A stretch of 64,000 bases of DNA from Parapusillimonas sp013416435 (GCF_052180245.1 NZ_CP197474.1:3286001-3350000), one strand, 5' to 3'. Numbered from the stretch's first letter, positions 31,937-41,716 are shown. Numbers and translations are program-made. Notes: generated from the sequence alone by a model not told the origin.

Positions 31937-33193
31937 TTACATGTTGTCGATCATGACTTGACCAAAGCCCGAGCAGGACACCTGGGTCGCGCCTTCGAGC
32001 AGGCGGGCGAAGTCGTACGTGACCTTCTTGGACAGGATGGATTTTTCCATGCTGCTGATGATGAGGTCAGCGGCTTCGGTCCAGCCCATGTGGCGCAGCA
32101 TCATTTCAGCGGACAGGATCTCGGAGCCCGGATTCACGTAGTCCTTGCCGGCATACTTGGGCGCCGTGCCGTGCGTGGCTTCGAACATGGCAACCGAGTC
32201 GGACAAGTTGGCGCCCGGGGCGATGCCGATACCGCCGACTTGAGCGGCCAGCGCGTCGGAAACGTAGTCGCCGTTCAGGTTCAAGGTTGCGATGACGTCG
32301 TATTCGGCGGGACGAAGCAGGATCTGTTGCAGGAAGGCGTCGGCAATCGAATCCTTGACCGTGATTTCACGACCGGTCTTGGGATTCTTGAACTTGCACC
32401 ATGGGCCGCCGTCGATCAGCTGGGCGCCGAATTCCTTCTGGGCGAGTTCGTAGCCCCAGTCGCGGAAACCGCCTTCGGTGAACTTCATGATGTTGCCCTT
32501 GTGCACCAGCGTGACCGAAGAGCGGTCGTTGTCGATGGCGTACTGGATGGCCTTGCGGACCAGGCGTTGCGTGCCTTCGCGCGAAACGGGCTTCACACCG
32601 ATACCGGAGGTCTCGGGGAAACGGATCTTCTTGACGCCGAGCTCGTTTTGCAGGAAAGCGATCAGCTTCTTGGCATTGGCGCTTTCGGCCTCGAATTCGA
32701 TGCCGGCGTAGATGTCTTCGGAGTTCTCGCGGAAAATGACCATATTGGTCTTTTCGGGTTCACGCACAGGCGAAGGAACGCCCTTGAAGTACTGGATCGG
32801 GCGCAGGCAGACGTACAGGTCAAGCTGCTGGCGCAGCGCTACGTTCAGCGAACGGATGCCGCCGCCGACGGGTGTGGTCAACGGACCCTTGATGGAGACG
32901 ACGTAGTCGCGCACGGCGTCAAGGGTTTCTTCGGGCAGCCAGACGTCGGATCCGTACACCTTGGTTGACTTTTCACCGGCATAGACTTCCATCCAGTGAA
33001 TCTTGCGTTTGCCGCCGTAGGCCTTGGCAACCGCCGCGTCGACGACCTTGAGCATGACGGGAGTGATATCGGCACCTGTGCCATCGCCCTCGATGTAGGG
33101 GATGATGGGTTCGTCAGGGACGTTGAGCGAAAAATCGGCGTTGACGGTGATTTTTTGGCCCGCGGCCGGGACCTTGATGTGCTGATAGGACAT
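31937..33193 (-). CDS. icd: NADP-dependent isocitrate dehydrogenase
   Basis: A 418-residue TCA-cycle enzyme that converts isocitrate to 2-oxoglutarate. It has the substrate loop GGGIRSLNVALRQQLDLYVCLRP with the serine that is phosphorylated in E. coli, IFRENSEDIYAGIE, and the metal/NADP region LNLNGDYVSDALAAQVGGIG. The start at 33193 (MSYQHIKVPA) matches family N-termini and has TGGAGC upstream; the frame extends 15 codons further without support. A terminator follows. Confidence 0.97.
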   Translation of the reverse strand: MSYQHIKVPAAGQKITVNADFSLNVPDEPIIPYIEGDGTGADITPVMLKVVDAAVAKAYGGKRKIHWMEVYAGEKSTKVYGSDVWLPEETLDAVRDYVVSIKGPLTTPVGGGIRSLNVALRQQLDLYVCLRPIQYFKGVPSPVREPEKTNMVIFRENSEDIYAGIEFEAESANAKKLIAFLQNELGVKKIRFPETSGIGVKPVSREGTQRLVRKAIQYAIDNDRSSVTLVHKGNIMKFTEGGFRDWGYELAQKEFGAQLIDGGPWCKFKNPKTGREITVKDSIADAFLQQILLRPAEYDVIATLNLNGDYVSDALAAQVGGIGIAPGANLSDSVAMFEATHGTAPKYAGKDYVNPGSEILSAEMMLRHMGWTEAADLIISSMEKSILSKKVTYDFARLLEGATQVSCSGFGQVMIDNM

Positions 33194-33369
33194 GGATGCT
33201 CCAGTTGAGCTCGGGAAAGAGCAGAAATCGTAAAACAAGAACAGACGCCCGGCACATGCCCGGGTCTTATATAAGAGTAGTTTATCCTATATTGGGCAAA
33301 CCTGTCAGTGGCGCCCATGGCGGTTAAAATGCTCTATTGCACGGCAATAGCATTACAACGGAAAGTCAT

Positions 33370-33798
33370 ATGTTCAATCCCTCGCGGGAACAGGTACGGC
33401 AGTTCTTTACCGAGGCATGGCGCAAGCACAGGACCGCAGGCGTCCTGACGCCTCTGGAAACCATGGCCGTCGACCTCATCGAACTGCATCCCGAATACCA
33501 CGCCGACCTGGAAGATCCCGAAGCCGCGTCCGCCGACTTCAGCGTGGAACAGGGCAGGACGAATCCCTTCCTGCATCTGTCCATGCACCTGGCCATCAAC
33601 GAGCAATTATCCATCGACCAGCCGCCGGGCATCAAGGCGGCCTTCCAAAGCCTGCTGGCCACGCGCGACGCCCACGAGGCCGCCCATGTGATCATGGAAG
33701 CGCTGGGCGAAGTGGTGTGGGAAGCGCAGCGGCTGGGCACGCCCCTGGACACCGAAAAATACATAGACCTGATCCGGCGCCACGCCGGCCGCCACTGA
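33370..33798 (+). CDS. DUF1841-family protein
   Basis: A 142-residue acidic, all-alpha protein common in beta- and gammaproteobacteria. The start MFNPSREQVRQFFTEAW, the centre NPFLHLSMHLAINEQLSID and the end RHEAAHVIME-like DAHEAAHVIMEALGEVVWEAQR identify it. GGAAAG precedes the ATG at 33370, preferred over an in-frame ATG 33 bases upstream. The conserved HLSMHLAINE and AAH/H-x-E pattern could hold a metal, but no function is known. Confidence 0.85.
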   Translation: MFNPSREQVRQFFTEAWRKHRTAGVLTPLETMAVDLIELHPEYHADLEDPEAASADFSVEQGRTNPFLHLSMHLAINEQLSIDQPPGIKAAFQSLLATRDAHEAAHVIMEALGEVVWEAQRLGTPLDTEKYIDLIRRHAGRH

Positions 33799-33883
33799 CG
33801 GGCCCTTGCCCCGATTTCGAAGATCCTGGACGTGCGGCATTTTCGGAACAACGATGTTTCCAGCCATAACCACTGGGCAAACA

Positions 33884-33910
33884 AAAAAGGCGCCATGCCG
33901 GCGCCTTTTT
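33884..33910. terminator. Bidirectional rho-independent terminator
   Basis: A perfect 11-bp stem, AAAAAGGCGCC at 33884-33894 and GGCGCCTTTTT at 33900-33910, with a 5-base loop. It lies between the convergent DUF1841 and cytochrome c genes and has A and T runs on both sides, so it can serve both strands. Confidence 0.93.
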
Positions 33911-33938
33911 CTGGTTGGTGTCCCCTTCCCCGGCGTGC

Positions 33939-34301
33939 TTACTTGCGCACGGACAGCGGCGACGGCTGGGCGGCCAGCCAGGCGGCGATGTTTTCGATGT
34001 CGGCCGGCGTCAGCTGCGCAACCATGGCGCCCATGATGGCGTTCTTGCGCACGTTGGCGGTCGCCGGCAGATTGGCCGCGCCGCGCTTGTATGAGCGCAG
34101 GGCGTGTTCGAGATAGTCCTGGTGCTGGCCGGCGATGATGGGGTAGGTGGGCATCACCGAAGTCTTGGCATCGGCGCCATGGCAGGAAGCACAAGTGAAC
34201 TTTTCGAAGGCCGCCTTGCCTGCGGCCAGATCCGCGGCGGATGCGCCGGAAGCCAATGCAACGAGAACGGAGCCTGCCAATGCGAGTGTCAATTTTTTCA
34301 T
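33939..34301 (-). CDS. Periplasmic class I c-type cytochrome
   Basis: A 120-residue precursor with a signal peptide (residues 1-23, ending ASA) and one heme site, CASCHG near residue 38. The axial methionine is probably in the IMGAMVAQLTP region. It resembles the monoheme c553/c4-half group that carries electrons to oxidases. It is the second of two cytochrome genes, 12 bases after the first, so the two are co-transcribed. Confidence 0.9.
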   Translation of the reverse strand: MKKLTLALAGSVLVALASGASAADLAAGKAAFEKFTCASCHGADAKTSVMPTYPIIAGQHQDYLEHALRSYKRGAANLPATANVRKNAIMGAMVAQLTPADIENIAAWLAAQPSPLSVRK

Positions 34302-34313
34302 ACAGGCCCCCTG

Positions 34314-34667
34314 TTATTTGAGATTGGCGTAGTAAGCAGCAAGATCCGCCATGTCCTGTTCGGACAGGCTTTGCGCGATAGCTTCCATGGTGGGGAAGGT
34401 GCGCGCGCCGCTGGCGTATTCTTTCAGGGCTGCGACGATGTATTCGGCATTCTGGCCCGCGATCATGGGAACATGATAGACCTCGGGATAGCTGGACTTG
34501 TAGCCCTTGATGCCGTGGCAACCAATGCACATAGAGGTTTTAGAGAGAGCGGCCTTGGCGTCGCCCACAGGTACGGCATCGGCCGCAAGGGCTTGGCCCG
34601 TAAACACACAGGAAGCCATGACGGCCAGCGCAGACAAGGTGCGCGTCGTAGAGGTTCGCAACTTCAT
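34314..34667 (-). CDS. Periplasmic class I c-type cytochrome
   Basis: A 117-residue precursor with a signal peptide (residues 1-29, ending ALA) and one heme site, CIGCHG near residue 47; PMIAGQNAEYIV and FPTMEAIAQSLSEQDM follow, the latter likely giving the axial Met. Similar in layout to the neighbouring cytochrome, so the pair may derive from a duplication or together mimic diheme cytochrome c4. It is the first gene of the pair and diverges from the MoxR gene. Confidence 0.9.
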   Translation of the reverse strand: MKLRTSTTRTLSALAVMASCVFTGQALAADAVPVGDAKAALSKTSMCIGCHGIKGYKSSYPEVYHVPMIAGQNAEYIVAALKEYASGARTFPTMEAIAQSLSEQDMADLAAYYANLK

Positions 34668-34812
34668 AATAGCTCTTGTTGGCGGTGATTAAAATGTTGA
34701 TCTGAGTCAACAGATCGTCGAAAAAATTTGATTGTACGATAATTGTCTTGCGTGATACATGTATGGGTTCACGACGTTGCAATACGGTTCATAAACTACG
34801 GAATACGACACA

Positions 34813-35682
34813 ATGACTTCTGCAGCACCCGAATTTTCCTCAGAGCGGTTCACCGGCACCGAACGCTACGTCGCCACGGACGACCTGAAGCTTGCCGTGA
34901 ATGCCGCGCTGGCCTTGCAGCGTCCGCTGCTGATCAAAGGGGAACCCGGAACGGGCAAGACCATGCTGGCGGAAGAAGTAGCCGCCGCGCTGGGCCGGCC
35001 GCTGCTGCAATGGCATATCAAGTCGACCACCAAGGCGCATCAGGGACTGTACGAATACGACGCGGTATCCCGGCTGCGCGATTCGCAATTGGGCGACGAG
35101 AAAGTCCGCGACATCGGCAACTACATCGTCAAGGGCGTACTATGGCGCGCTTTTGAATCCGACGAACCGGTGGTTGTACTGATTGACGAAATCGACAAAG
35201 CCGACATCGAGTTCCCCAATGATCTGCTGCGCGAACTCGATCGCATGGAATTCCATGTATACGAGACGCGTGAAACCATTCAGGCGCGGCATCGCCCCCT
35301 TATCATCATTACCTCCAACAACGAAAAAGACCTTCCCGACGCCTTCCTGCGCCGCTGCTTCTTCCACTACATCAACTTCCCGGACCGGACGACCATGCAG
35401 GAAATCGTGGCCGTGCACTACCCGGATATCAAAGAGGACATCCTGCGCGCGGCGCTGGATACCTTCTTCACCCTGCGCGACGCGCCCGGGCTCAAGAAGA
35501 AGCCGTCGACTTCCGAGTTTCTGGATTGGCTGCGCCTGCTGATGAACGAAGGCATACGCGCCGAAGACATCGGCGACACCGAGACCAGCCTGCCCATCAT
35601 GGCCGGCGCGCTGCTCAAAAACGAACAAGACCTCACACTGCTTCAACGCCTGGCCGCGATGACGCGGGCCGGACGGCGCTGA
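34813..35682 (+). CDS. MoxR-type AAA+ ATPase
   Basis: A 289-residue MoxR-family ATPase with Walker A GEPGTGKT near residue 44, Walker B VVVLIDEIDKAD near residue 118, sensor 1 IIITSNNEKDLPDAFLRRC. MoxR ATPases work with VWA-domain proteins to insert metals or mature enzymes, and the VWA partner is two genes downstream. The DUF-level similarity is to the CoxD-like set. The gene starts the moxR-GNAT-VWA operon. Confidence 0.93.
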   Translation: MTSAAPEFSSERFTGTERYVATDDLKLAVNAALALQRPLLIKGEPGTGKTMLAEEVAAALGRPLLQWHIKSTTKAHQGLYEYDAVSRLRDSQLGDEKVRDIGNYIVKGVLWRAFESDEPVVVLIDEIDKADIEFPNDLLRELDRMEFHVYETRETIQARHRPLIIITSNNEKDLPDAFLRRCFFHYINFPDRTTMQEIVAVHYPDIKEDILRAALDTFFTLRDAPGLKKKPSTSEFLDWLRLLMNEGIRAEDIGDTETSLPIMAGALLKNEQDLTLLQRLAAMTRAGRR

Positions 35683-35735
35683 TCGCCCAGCCGGCGCATA
35701 TTGGCCGAGTATCTACCGGAGCCCCAGAACAAGAC

Positions 35736-36353
35736 ATGAGCACAACAACAGGTTTTCTGAAGAATCCCAGCCCCACCACGCTGGAAGCGCGCGGCGTGCG
35801 GCTGATGCCGCTGGATGCATCGCACGCCAATGAGCTCGAACAGGCCGCGGCCGACGGCGAACTATGGAAGCTGAGGGTCACCTCCGTTCCCGCGCCGGGC
35901 GAAGCCGCCGCTTATATAAAAGCAGCGCTGGCAGGACGGGATGGCGGCCATATGCTGCCTTTCGCCGTGTTGGAAACGGATAGCGGGCGCATCATCGGGA
36001 CCACCCGCTACCACGACATCGTCCCGGCCATCGGCCGGCTGGAAATCGGCTACACATGGTATGCGAAAAGCCGGCAGCGCAGCCATGTCAACACCACCTG
36101 CAAGCTGCTGTTGCTCGAGCATGCCTTCGAAGACCTGGGAGCGCACGTGGTAGGGTGGCGCACGGACAATTTCAACTTCGCCTCGCAACGCGCCATCGAG
36201 CGGCTCGGCGCCAAGAAAGACGGCGTGCTGCGCCATCACGCAGCGCGACGCGACGGCTCGGTGCGGGATACGGTCATGTACAGCATGGCGCGCGGCGAAT
36301 GGCCCGAAATCCGCCGGCATCTCGAATACCAGCTCGCTCGCCATGCTGATTGA
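35736..36353 (+). CDS. GNAT-family N-acetyltransferase
   Basis: A 205-residue GNAT of the RimJ/RimL-like group: GVRLMPLDASHANEL at the start, FAVLETDSGRIIGTTRYHDI in the core, GYTWYAKSRQRSHVNTTCKLLLLEHAF for the acetyl-CoA loop, and VVGWRTDNFNFASQRAIERLGAK for the last strand and helix. The ATG at 35736 is preferred over a frame opening inside moxR. It lies between the MoxR and VWA genes and overlaps the VWA start by 11 bases. Confidence 0.88.
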   Translation: MSTTTGFLKNPSPTTLEARGVRLMPLDASHANELEQAAADGELWKLRVTSVPAPGEAAAYIKAALAGRDGGHMLPFAVLETDSGRIIGTTRYHDIVPAIGRLEIGYTWYAKSRQRSHVNTTCKLLLLEHAFEDLGAHVVGWRTDNFNFASQRAIERLGAKKDGVLRHHAARRDGSVRDTVMYSMARGEWPEIRRHLEYQLARHAD

Positions 36354-37515
36354 TTTCTTCTACCATCTGCGTGCCCACAGGCTTCCGGTTTCAGTGCAGG
36401 AGTACCTGACGCTGCTCGAGACACTGCAAAGCGGCGTCATGCCGCCCACCGTCGATGACTTCTACCATCTTGCCCGCATGACGCTCGTCAAGAACGAGAC
36501 CTTCTTCGATCGCTACGATCAAGCCTTCGGGAGCTTTTACCGCTCGGTGGAAGCAGCGCTGCCTGCCGACAAGGACATACCCCTGGAGTGGCTGATCAAG
36601 CAGTTTCAGAAGCAGCTCACACCCGAAGAAAAAGCGGCTCTGGAAAAACACGGCTGGGACAAACTCATGGAAATGTTCAAGCAGCGGCTCGAAGAACAGG
36701 AAGGACGGCATGCCGGCGGCAGCAAGTGGATAGGCACCGGCGGGTCGTCGCCGTTCGGGCATGGCGGCTATCATCCTGAAGGCATACGGCTGGGCGGCCC
36801 GTCAGCCGGCAACCGCAGCGCCGTCAAAGTCTGGGAAAAACGCGAATACCGCGACTACGACGATCAACAGGAGCTGGGCACGCGTAATTTCAAGATGGCC
36901 TTGCGCAGGCTGCGCCGCTTCGCCCGGGAAGGTGCAGAACTCGAACTGGACCTGGATGGCACCATCAGCAATACCGCCCGCAATGCGGGCTTTCTGGACC
37001 TGCAAATGGTTCCGGAGCGCCACAACACCGTCAAGGTCCTGATGCTGCTGGACGTCGGCGGCAGCATGGACGACCACATCGCTCGGGTGGAAGAATTGTT
37101 CTCGGCGGCGCGCAGCGAGTTCAGGCACCTCGACGTATTCTATTTCCACAACTGCCCTTATGAAATGCTCTGGCAGGACAACCGGCGACGCCACACCGAA
37201 CGCTTCGATACCTGGGACATCTTGCGCAAATACAACGAAGACTGGCGCCTGATCATCGTGGGCGATGCAACCATGAGCCCCTACGAAATCATCCAGCCCG
37301 GCGGGTCTGTCGAGCACAACAACAAGGAATCGGGCGCGACATGGATGCAGCGCCTGCTCGAAAACTGGCCCAAGGCGGTATGGCTGAATCCGGAACCCTC
37401 GGCCTACTGGCAGTACCGGCAATCCATATCCATCATGCAGAATCTCATGGGCGGCCGTATGTTCGGCGTGACGGTGAGCGGGCTTGAACAGGCCATGCGC
37501 GCATTGTCCAAGTAA
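36343..37515 (+). CDS. VWA-domain (CoxE-like) protein, partner of the MoxR ATPase
   Basis: A 390-residue cytosolic protein with an N-terminal helical region and a C-terminal von Willebrand A domain starting at VLMLLDVGGSMDDH near residue 233. The metal-ion motif reads DxGGS where DxSxS is canonical, so one ligand Ser is Gly. CoxE-type proteins act with MoxR/CoxD ATPases in enzyme maturation. The target enzyme is not obvious; the two cytochromes c upstream are on the other strand. It overlaps the GNAT gene. Confidence 0.88.
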   Translation: MLIDFFYHLRAHRLPVSVQEYLTLLETLQSGVMPPTVDDFYHLARMTLVKNETFFDRYDQAFGSFYRSVEAALPADKDIPLEWLIKQFQKQLTPEEKAALEKHGWDKLMEMFKQRLEEQEGRHAGGSKWIGTGGSSPFGHGGYHPEGIRLGGPSAGNRSAVKVWEKREYRDYDDQQELGTRNFKMALRRLRRFAREGAELELDLDGTISNTARNAGFLDLQMVPERHNTVKVLMLLDVGGSMDDHIARVEELFSAARSEFRHLDVFYFHNCPYEMLWQDNRRRHTERFDTWDILRKYNEDWRLIIVGDATMSPYEIIQPGGSVEHNNKESGATWMQRLLENWPKAVWLNPEPSAYWQYRQSISIMQNLMGGRMFGVTVSGLEQAMRALSK

Positions 37516-37602
37516 AGGACGGCACATGGTCCGCCCTTCCGTGCAGGCCATGTGGTAAAAGTAGCTTTGCTTTCCTGGTCAACATAAAAGGGACTCGCGC
37601 GC

Positions 37603-40350
37603 ATGCTTTCCTTTCTTTCCCGCACCGTGCTCTTCGTCGGTGCCATGCTGTTTGGCACCACCCTGGTTTTCTCCGCCCGGGCCATGGAGCTTCCCACCGG
37701 CGTCAGCGAGATCACCTCCGTAGAAGGCGTGGCCGAATACGTCCTGCCGAACGGGCTGCGCATTTTGCTGGCGCCCGATGACTCCAAACCGACCACTACG
37801 GTCAACATGACCTACAAGGTGGGCTCTCGCCACGAGAACTATGGGCAGACCGGCATGGCCCACCTGCTTGAGCATCTGCTGTTCCGGGGCACGCCCACGC
37901 TGCGCAATGCGCTGGCCGAGTTTTCCAAGCGCGGCCTGGCCGCCAATGGGTCCACCAGCAGCGACCGCACCAATTACTACGCCAGCTTCGCGGCGGACCC
38001 TGACAATCTTGAATGGTATCTGCGCTGGCAAGCCGACGCGATGGTCAACTCGCTCATCGCCCGTGAAGACCTGGACTCCGAGATGACGGTGGTCAGGAAC
38101 GAAATGGAACGCGGCGAGAACAACCCCTTCCAGGTGCTGCTGCAGCGCATGCAGGCCTCCGCATTCCAGTGGCACAACTACGGCAAGTCCACGATAGGCG
38201 CACGCTCCGATGTCGAGAACGTGGACATCACTCAGCTTCAGGCTTTCTACCGCATGTACTACCAGCCTGACAACGCGGTACTGATCGTCTCCGGTCGCTT
38301 CGATCCGGAAAAAGTGCTTGCCATCGCCGGCGATGCGTTCGGCAAGATCCCGAAGCCCGACCGCCGCCTGCCGCCGGAATATACGGAAGAACCCGTGCAG
38401 GACGGCGAACGGAAGGTGGTGCTGCGGCGCCACGGCGGCAGCCCCCTCATTGCCGCCCTCTTCCATGCCCCGGCCAGCGCTGACCCGGACTTCGTCGCGC
38501 TGGACATGGGCGTCTCCATCTTGGCGGACACCCCTTCCGGCAGGCTCTATCACGAGCTGGTCGGCAATGGGCTAAGCTCCAGCGTGTTCGCCTTTTCTTC
38601 CGGTCAGCGCCAGCCGGGCTATGCCTTCTTCGGCGCCCAGCTCGAAGAAGGCATGGATCAGGACAAAGCATTGTCCGTCATGAACGACACCATCGGCTCC
38701 GTCGCCAAAGAGCCTTTCAAGCAGGAAGAACTGGATCGCATGCGCAATAAATGGCTCACCGGCTGGTCGCGTACGTACGCCAATCCCGCCAGCCTGGCCA
38801 GCGCGCTGTCGGAATCGGTTGGCGACGGAGACTGGCGTCTCTTCTTCCTGCAACGCGACCGCGTCGAAAATGTGAAGCTGGACGATGTACAACGCGTGAC
38901 CGCAGCCTATCTCGTGCCAAGCAACCGTACCAACGGCATGTACGTGCCGGGCGAAAGTCCAAGGCGGGCACCAAAGCCGGACTCGATGGATCTGGATACC
39001 ATGCTGCATGACTACCGCGGCAAAGACACCGGGGCCGCGGCGGGCGCATTCGACCCCACGCCCGACAACATCGATGCCGCAACCGACCGCAGCCCGCTGG
39101 AACTCGCCAACGGCCAGGTGAAGCTGGCTCTGCTGTCGAAGCCGACGCGCGGCGATCGGGTCGAGGCCAAGCTGCTCGTTCAGTTCGGCAACGCCGAATC
39201 ACTGAAAGGCATGCGCGATATCTCGGAAACGACCGCATCCCTGCTCGCCCATGGGACCAGCACCATGACGCGCCAGGAAATCGAGGACCGCTACAACGCG
39301 CTCCAGGCCGAAGTCGATTTCGGCGGCGGCGCGGGCGTGGTGGCCGTGCACATGTCGACCATCGGCGAAAACCTTCCTGAAGTCATCAAGCTGTCGCTGC
39401 ACATTCTGCGCGAAGCCAGTTTTCCGGCGAAGGAACTGACTGAATACCAGCGGCAGGCCAGCACCGCCATACGCAACGCCATGGCCGAGCCCGGGTCGCT
39501 CGCCTCGCGCGCCCTGGCCAGGCACGACAACCCTTGGCCGCGCGACGACGTTCGCTACACGCCGACTTTCGAGGAAGAACTGGCCAGCGTGGCTGCCTTG
39601 ACCCGCGGACAGCTCGAACAGTTCCATAATCGCTTCTACGGGGCAGGTACCATCGCCTTCTCGGCCGTGGGACAGTTCGATGGCGCAGCGGTGAAGGCGG
39701 CGCTGAGCGAAGGGCTGAAAGGCTGGCAAAAGGCCCCTGCTTACACACGTGTGCCGGATCCCTATCACGACGTTCCCCCGCAAGAGTTTCTCATCAACAC
39801 ACCCGACAAGGCCAATGCCTTCTATCTGGCGGCGCTGCCTTTGAAATTGCAGGATACGGACGAAGACTACGCCGCACTTTATCTTGCCAATTACCTGCTG
39901 GGCAGTTCGGAAACTTCACGCTTGTGGACACGCGTCCGGGTACAGGACGGATTGTCCTACGACGTGCGCAGCATGCTCAGCGCTTCCTCGTTCGAACCTT
40001 CCGGAAACTGGACTTTCTACGCCATCCATGCGCCCGAAAGCACCAAGCGCCTGCGCGAAGCCATGACGGCGGAACTGGATCGGGCCATCAAGAACGGGTT
40101 TACAGAGGAAGAAGTCCGGGAAGGCGTCTCGGCCTTGCTGAATTTCCGCAAACTGGCGCGTACGCGCGATGGCGCGCTGGCAACCACCTGGATCAACTAC
40201 ATGCAGCTGGACCGCAGTTTCGAATGGTCGGCACACATCGACCAGGCCCTGTCGAAGCTGTCCGCCGAATCGGTGAACCAGGCCATGCGGAAAAGGCTGG
40301 ACCCGGCGCGGCTCAGTATCGCGATAGCGGCGGATCAATCCAAGCAGTAG
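37603..40350 (+). CDS. M16-family zinc metalloprotease, periplasmic, two-domain
   Basis: A 915-residue pitrilysin-family protease. A signal peptide (residues 1-28) is followed by an active M16 half with the inverted zinc motif HLLEH at residues 87-91 and the third ligand Glu in the NEMERGENNPF region. A second, catalytically silent M16 half lies beyond residue 480 and contains the substrate-binding R/Y-type region near the end (LWTRVRVQDGLSYDV). Fused halves and a signal peptide match periplasmic zinc peptidases that degrade short peptides. It is convergent with dnaJ across a cluster of hairpin elements. Confidence 0.93.
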   Translation: MLSFLSRTVLFVGAMLFGTTLVFSARAMELPTGVSEITSVEGVAEYVLPNGLRILLAPDDSKPTTTVNMTYKVGSRHENYGQTGMAHLLEHLLFRGTPTLRNALAEFSKRGLAANGSTSSDRTNYYASFAADPDNLEWYLRWQADAMVNSLIAREDLDSEMTVVRNEMERGENNPFQVLLQRMQASAFQWHNYGKSTIGARSDVENVDITQLQAFYRMYYQPDNAVLIVSGRFDPEKVLAIAGDAFGKIPKPDRRLPPEYTEEPVQDGERKVVLRRHGGSPLIAALFHAPASADPDFVALDMGVSILADTPSGRLYHELVGNGLSSSVFAFSSGQRQPGYAFFGAQLEEGMDQDKALSVMNDTIGSVAKEPFKQEELDRMRNKWLTGWSRTYANPASLASALSESVGDGDWRLFFLQRDRVENVKLDDVQRVTAAYLVPSNRTNGMYVPGESPRRAPKPDSMDLDTMLHDYRGKDTGAAAGAFDPTPDNIDAATDRSPLELANGQVKLALLSKPTRGDRVEAKLLVQFGNAESLKGMRDISETTASLLAHGTSTMTRQEIEDRYNALQAEVDFGGGAGVVAVHMSTIGENLPEVIKLSLHILREASFPAKELTEYQRQASTAIRNAMAEPGSLASRALARHDNPWPRDDVRYTPTFEEELASVAALTRGQLEQFHNRFYGAGTIAFSAVGQFDGAAVKAALSEGLKGWQKAPAYTRVPDPYHDVPPQEFLINTPDKANAFYLAALPLKLQDTDEDYAALYLANYLLGSSETSRLWTRVRVQDGLSYDVRSMLSASSFEPSGNWTFYAIHAPESTKRLREAMTAELDRAIKNGFTEEEVREGVSALLNFRKLARTRDGALATTWINYMQLDRSFEWSAHIDQALSKLSAESVNQAMRKRLDPARLSIAIAADQSKQ

Positions 40351-40361
40351 CTGCTGGGAGG

Positions 40362-40506
40362 TGTCGGACCCCGCAGGGGGTTTGACCCCGCGACTTGAAA
40401 AACAGGGGTCTGCCCCTGTACTTAAAAAACAAGGGGTCAGACCCTGTACAGGGTCTGACCCCAAATTATTGCGAAAAGGGTCAGACCACGAATGGGGTCT
40501 GACCCT
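40362..40506. repeat. Cluster of four hairpin elements, two degenerate and two full
   Basis: Degenerate copies lie at 40362-40389 and 40404-40420. A full copy at 40433-40462 has position 13 (C to T) and its partner 18 (G to A) changed together. Another at 40477-40506 has outer pair 1/30 changed from G-C to A-T, loop GAAT and one unpaired change at position 12. They fill the gap between the convergent M16 and dnaJ genes. Confidence 0.9.
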
Positions 40507-40512
40507 GCCCTC

Positions 40513-41634
40513 TCATGAAAAGAATTTCTTGACGCGGTCCGTCCAGGACTGGCTGTTGGGCGAATGCTTTTCACCGCCTTGCTGCAGCGAGACCTCGAAC
40601 TGGCGCAGGATCTTCTTCTGTTCTTCGCTGAGACGCACGGGTGTTTCCACCGAAACATGGCAGTACAGGTCGCCCGGGTAGCTGGCGCGCAAGCCGCGTA
40701 TGCCTTTTCCGCGCAGCCGGAAAGTCTTCCCGCTTTGCGTTCCTTCCGGAATCGTGATCTGCCCACGCCCGGTCAAGGTGGGCACCTCGAGCTCTCCGCC
40801 CAGCGCGGCCGTCGTGAACGGAATCGTCAGTTCGCAATGCAGGTCATCGCCATCGCGTTGGAATATTCCGTGCGGCTTCAAGTGGATCTCGACATAGAGA
40901 TCGCCGGGAGGCCCGCCATTGACTCCGGGCTCGCCGTTCCCGGCCGAGCGGATGCGCATGCCGTCATCGATGCCGGCGGGAATCTTGACCTGCAGGGTCT
41001 TGTTCTTGCGGACACGGCCCACGCCATCGCAAGCCGTGCATGGATCGGTGATTTCCTTGCCCGTGCCGTGGCAGGTCGGGCAGGTCTGCTGGACGCTGAA
41101 GAAGCCTTGCTGCATGCGCACCGCGCCGCTGCCGTCGCAAGTGTGGCAAGTCTTGGGTTGCGTGCCGGGCTTGGATCCGGAACCATGGCAGACGTCGCAG
41201 CGTTCCCAACTGGGTACCCGGATCTCGGTGTCGAAGCCGTTGGCGGCCTGCTCGAGGCTGATGTCCAGCGTGTACTTGAGATCAGCCCCGCGATACACCT
41301 GCGGGCCACCGCCGCGGCGCGCGGCACCGCCGAAGATCTCGCCGAAGATGTCGCCAAAGGCATCGGCAAAACCCGCCCCGCCCATACCCGCGCCCATGCC
41401 GGCGTTGGGATCCACGCCCGCGTGGCCGTACTTGTCGTAGGCTGCGCGTTTCTGCTCGTCGGACAGCATCTCGTAGGCCTCTTTGACCTCTTTGAACTTT
41501 TCCTCGGCTTCCTTGCTATCGGGATTACGGTCGGGGTGGTACTTCATCGCCAGCTTGCGATAAGCTTTTTTCAGCTCATCATCGGAGGCGTTCTTGGCCA
41601 CACCCAGAATTTCATAATAGTCGCGTTTTGCCAT
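40513..41634 (-). CDS. dnaJ: Chaperone DnaJ
   Basis: A 373-residue type I J-protein. The J domain (MAKRDYYEILGV, with HPD in MKYHPDRNP) is followed by a Gly-rich linker, four zinc-finger repeats (CDVCHGSG, CHTCDGSG, CPTCHGTG, CTACDGVG) and the C-terminal client-binding domains. It feeds clients to DnaK and stimulates its ATPase. It follows dnaK after 103 bases and ends 6 bases from a hairpin element. Confidence 0.98.
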   Translation of the reverse strand: MAKRDYYEILGVAKNASDDELKKAYRKLAMKYHPDRNPDSKEAEEKFKEVKEAYEMLSDEQKRAAYDKYGHAGVDPNAGMGAGMGGAGFADAFGDIFGEIFGGAARRGGGPQVYRGADLKYTLDISLEQAANGFDTEIRVPSWERCDVCHGSGSKPGTQPKTCHTCDGSGAVRMQQGFFSVQQTCPTCHGTGKEITDPCTACDGVGRVRKNKTLQVKIPAGIDDGMRIRSAGNGEPGVNGGPPGDLYVEIHLKPHGIFQRDGDDLHCELTIPFTTAALGGELEVPTLTGRGQITIPEGTQSGKTFRLRGKGIRGLRASYPGDLYCHVSVETPVRLSEEQKKILRQFEVSLQQGGEKHSPNSQSWTDRVKKFFS

Positions 41635-41683
41635 TTGGATCGCTTGCGTCTGTGACGTCTGTTCTTTGAGTCTGAATAAGAAT

Positions 41684-41716
41684 GCCCGATTTCCGGTAAA
41701 TAACCAGAAACCGGGC
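41684..41716 (-). terminator. Imperfect stem-loop between dnaK and dnaJ
   Basis: Arms of 14 bases (41684-41697 and 41703-41716) pair with two mismatches around a 5-base loop. No T run follows on the minus strand, so it may be an attenuator or an RNA-processing or stability element rather than a full terminator. Confidence 0.4.
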
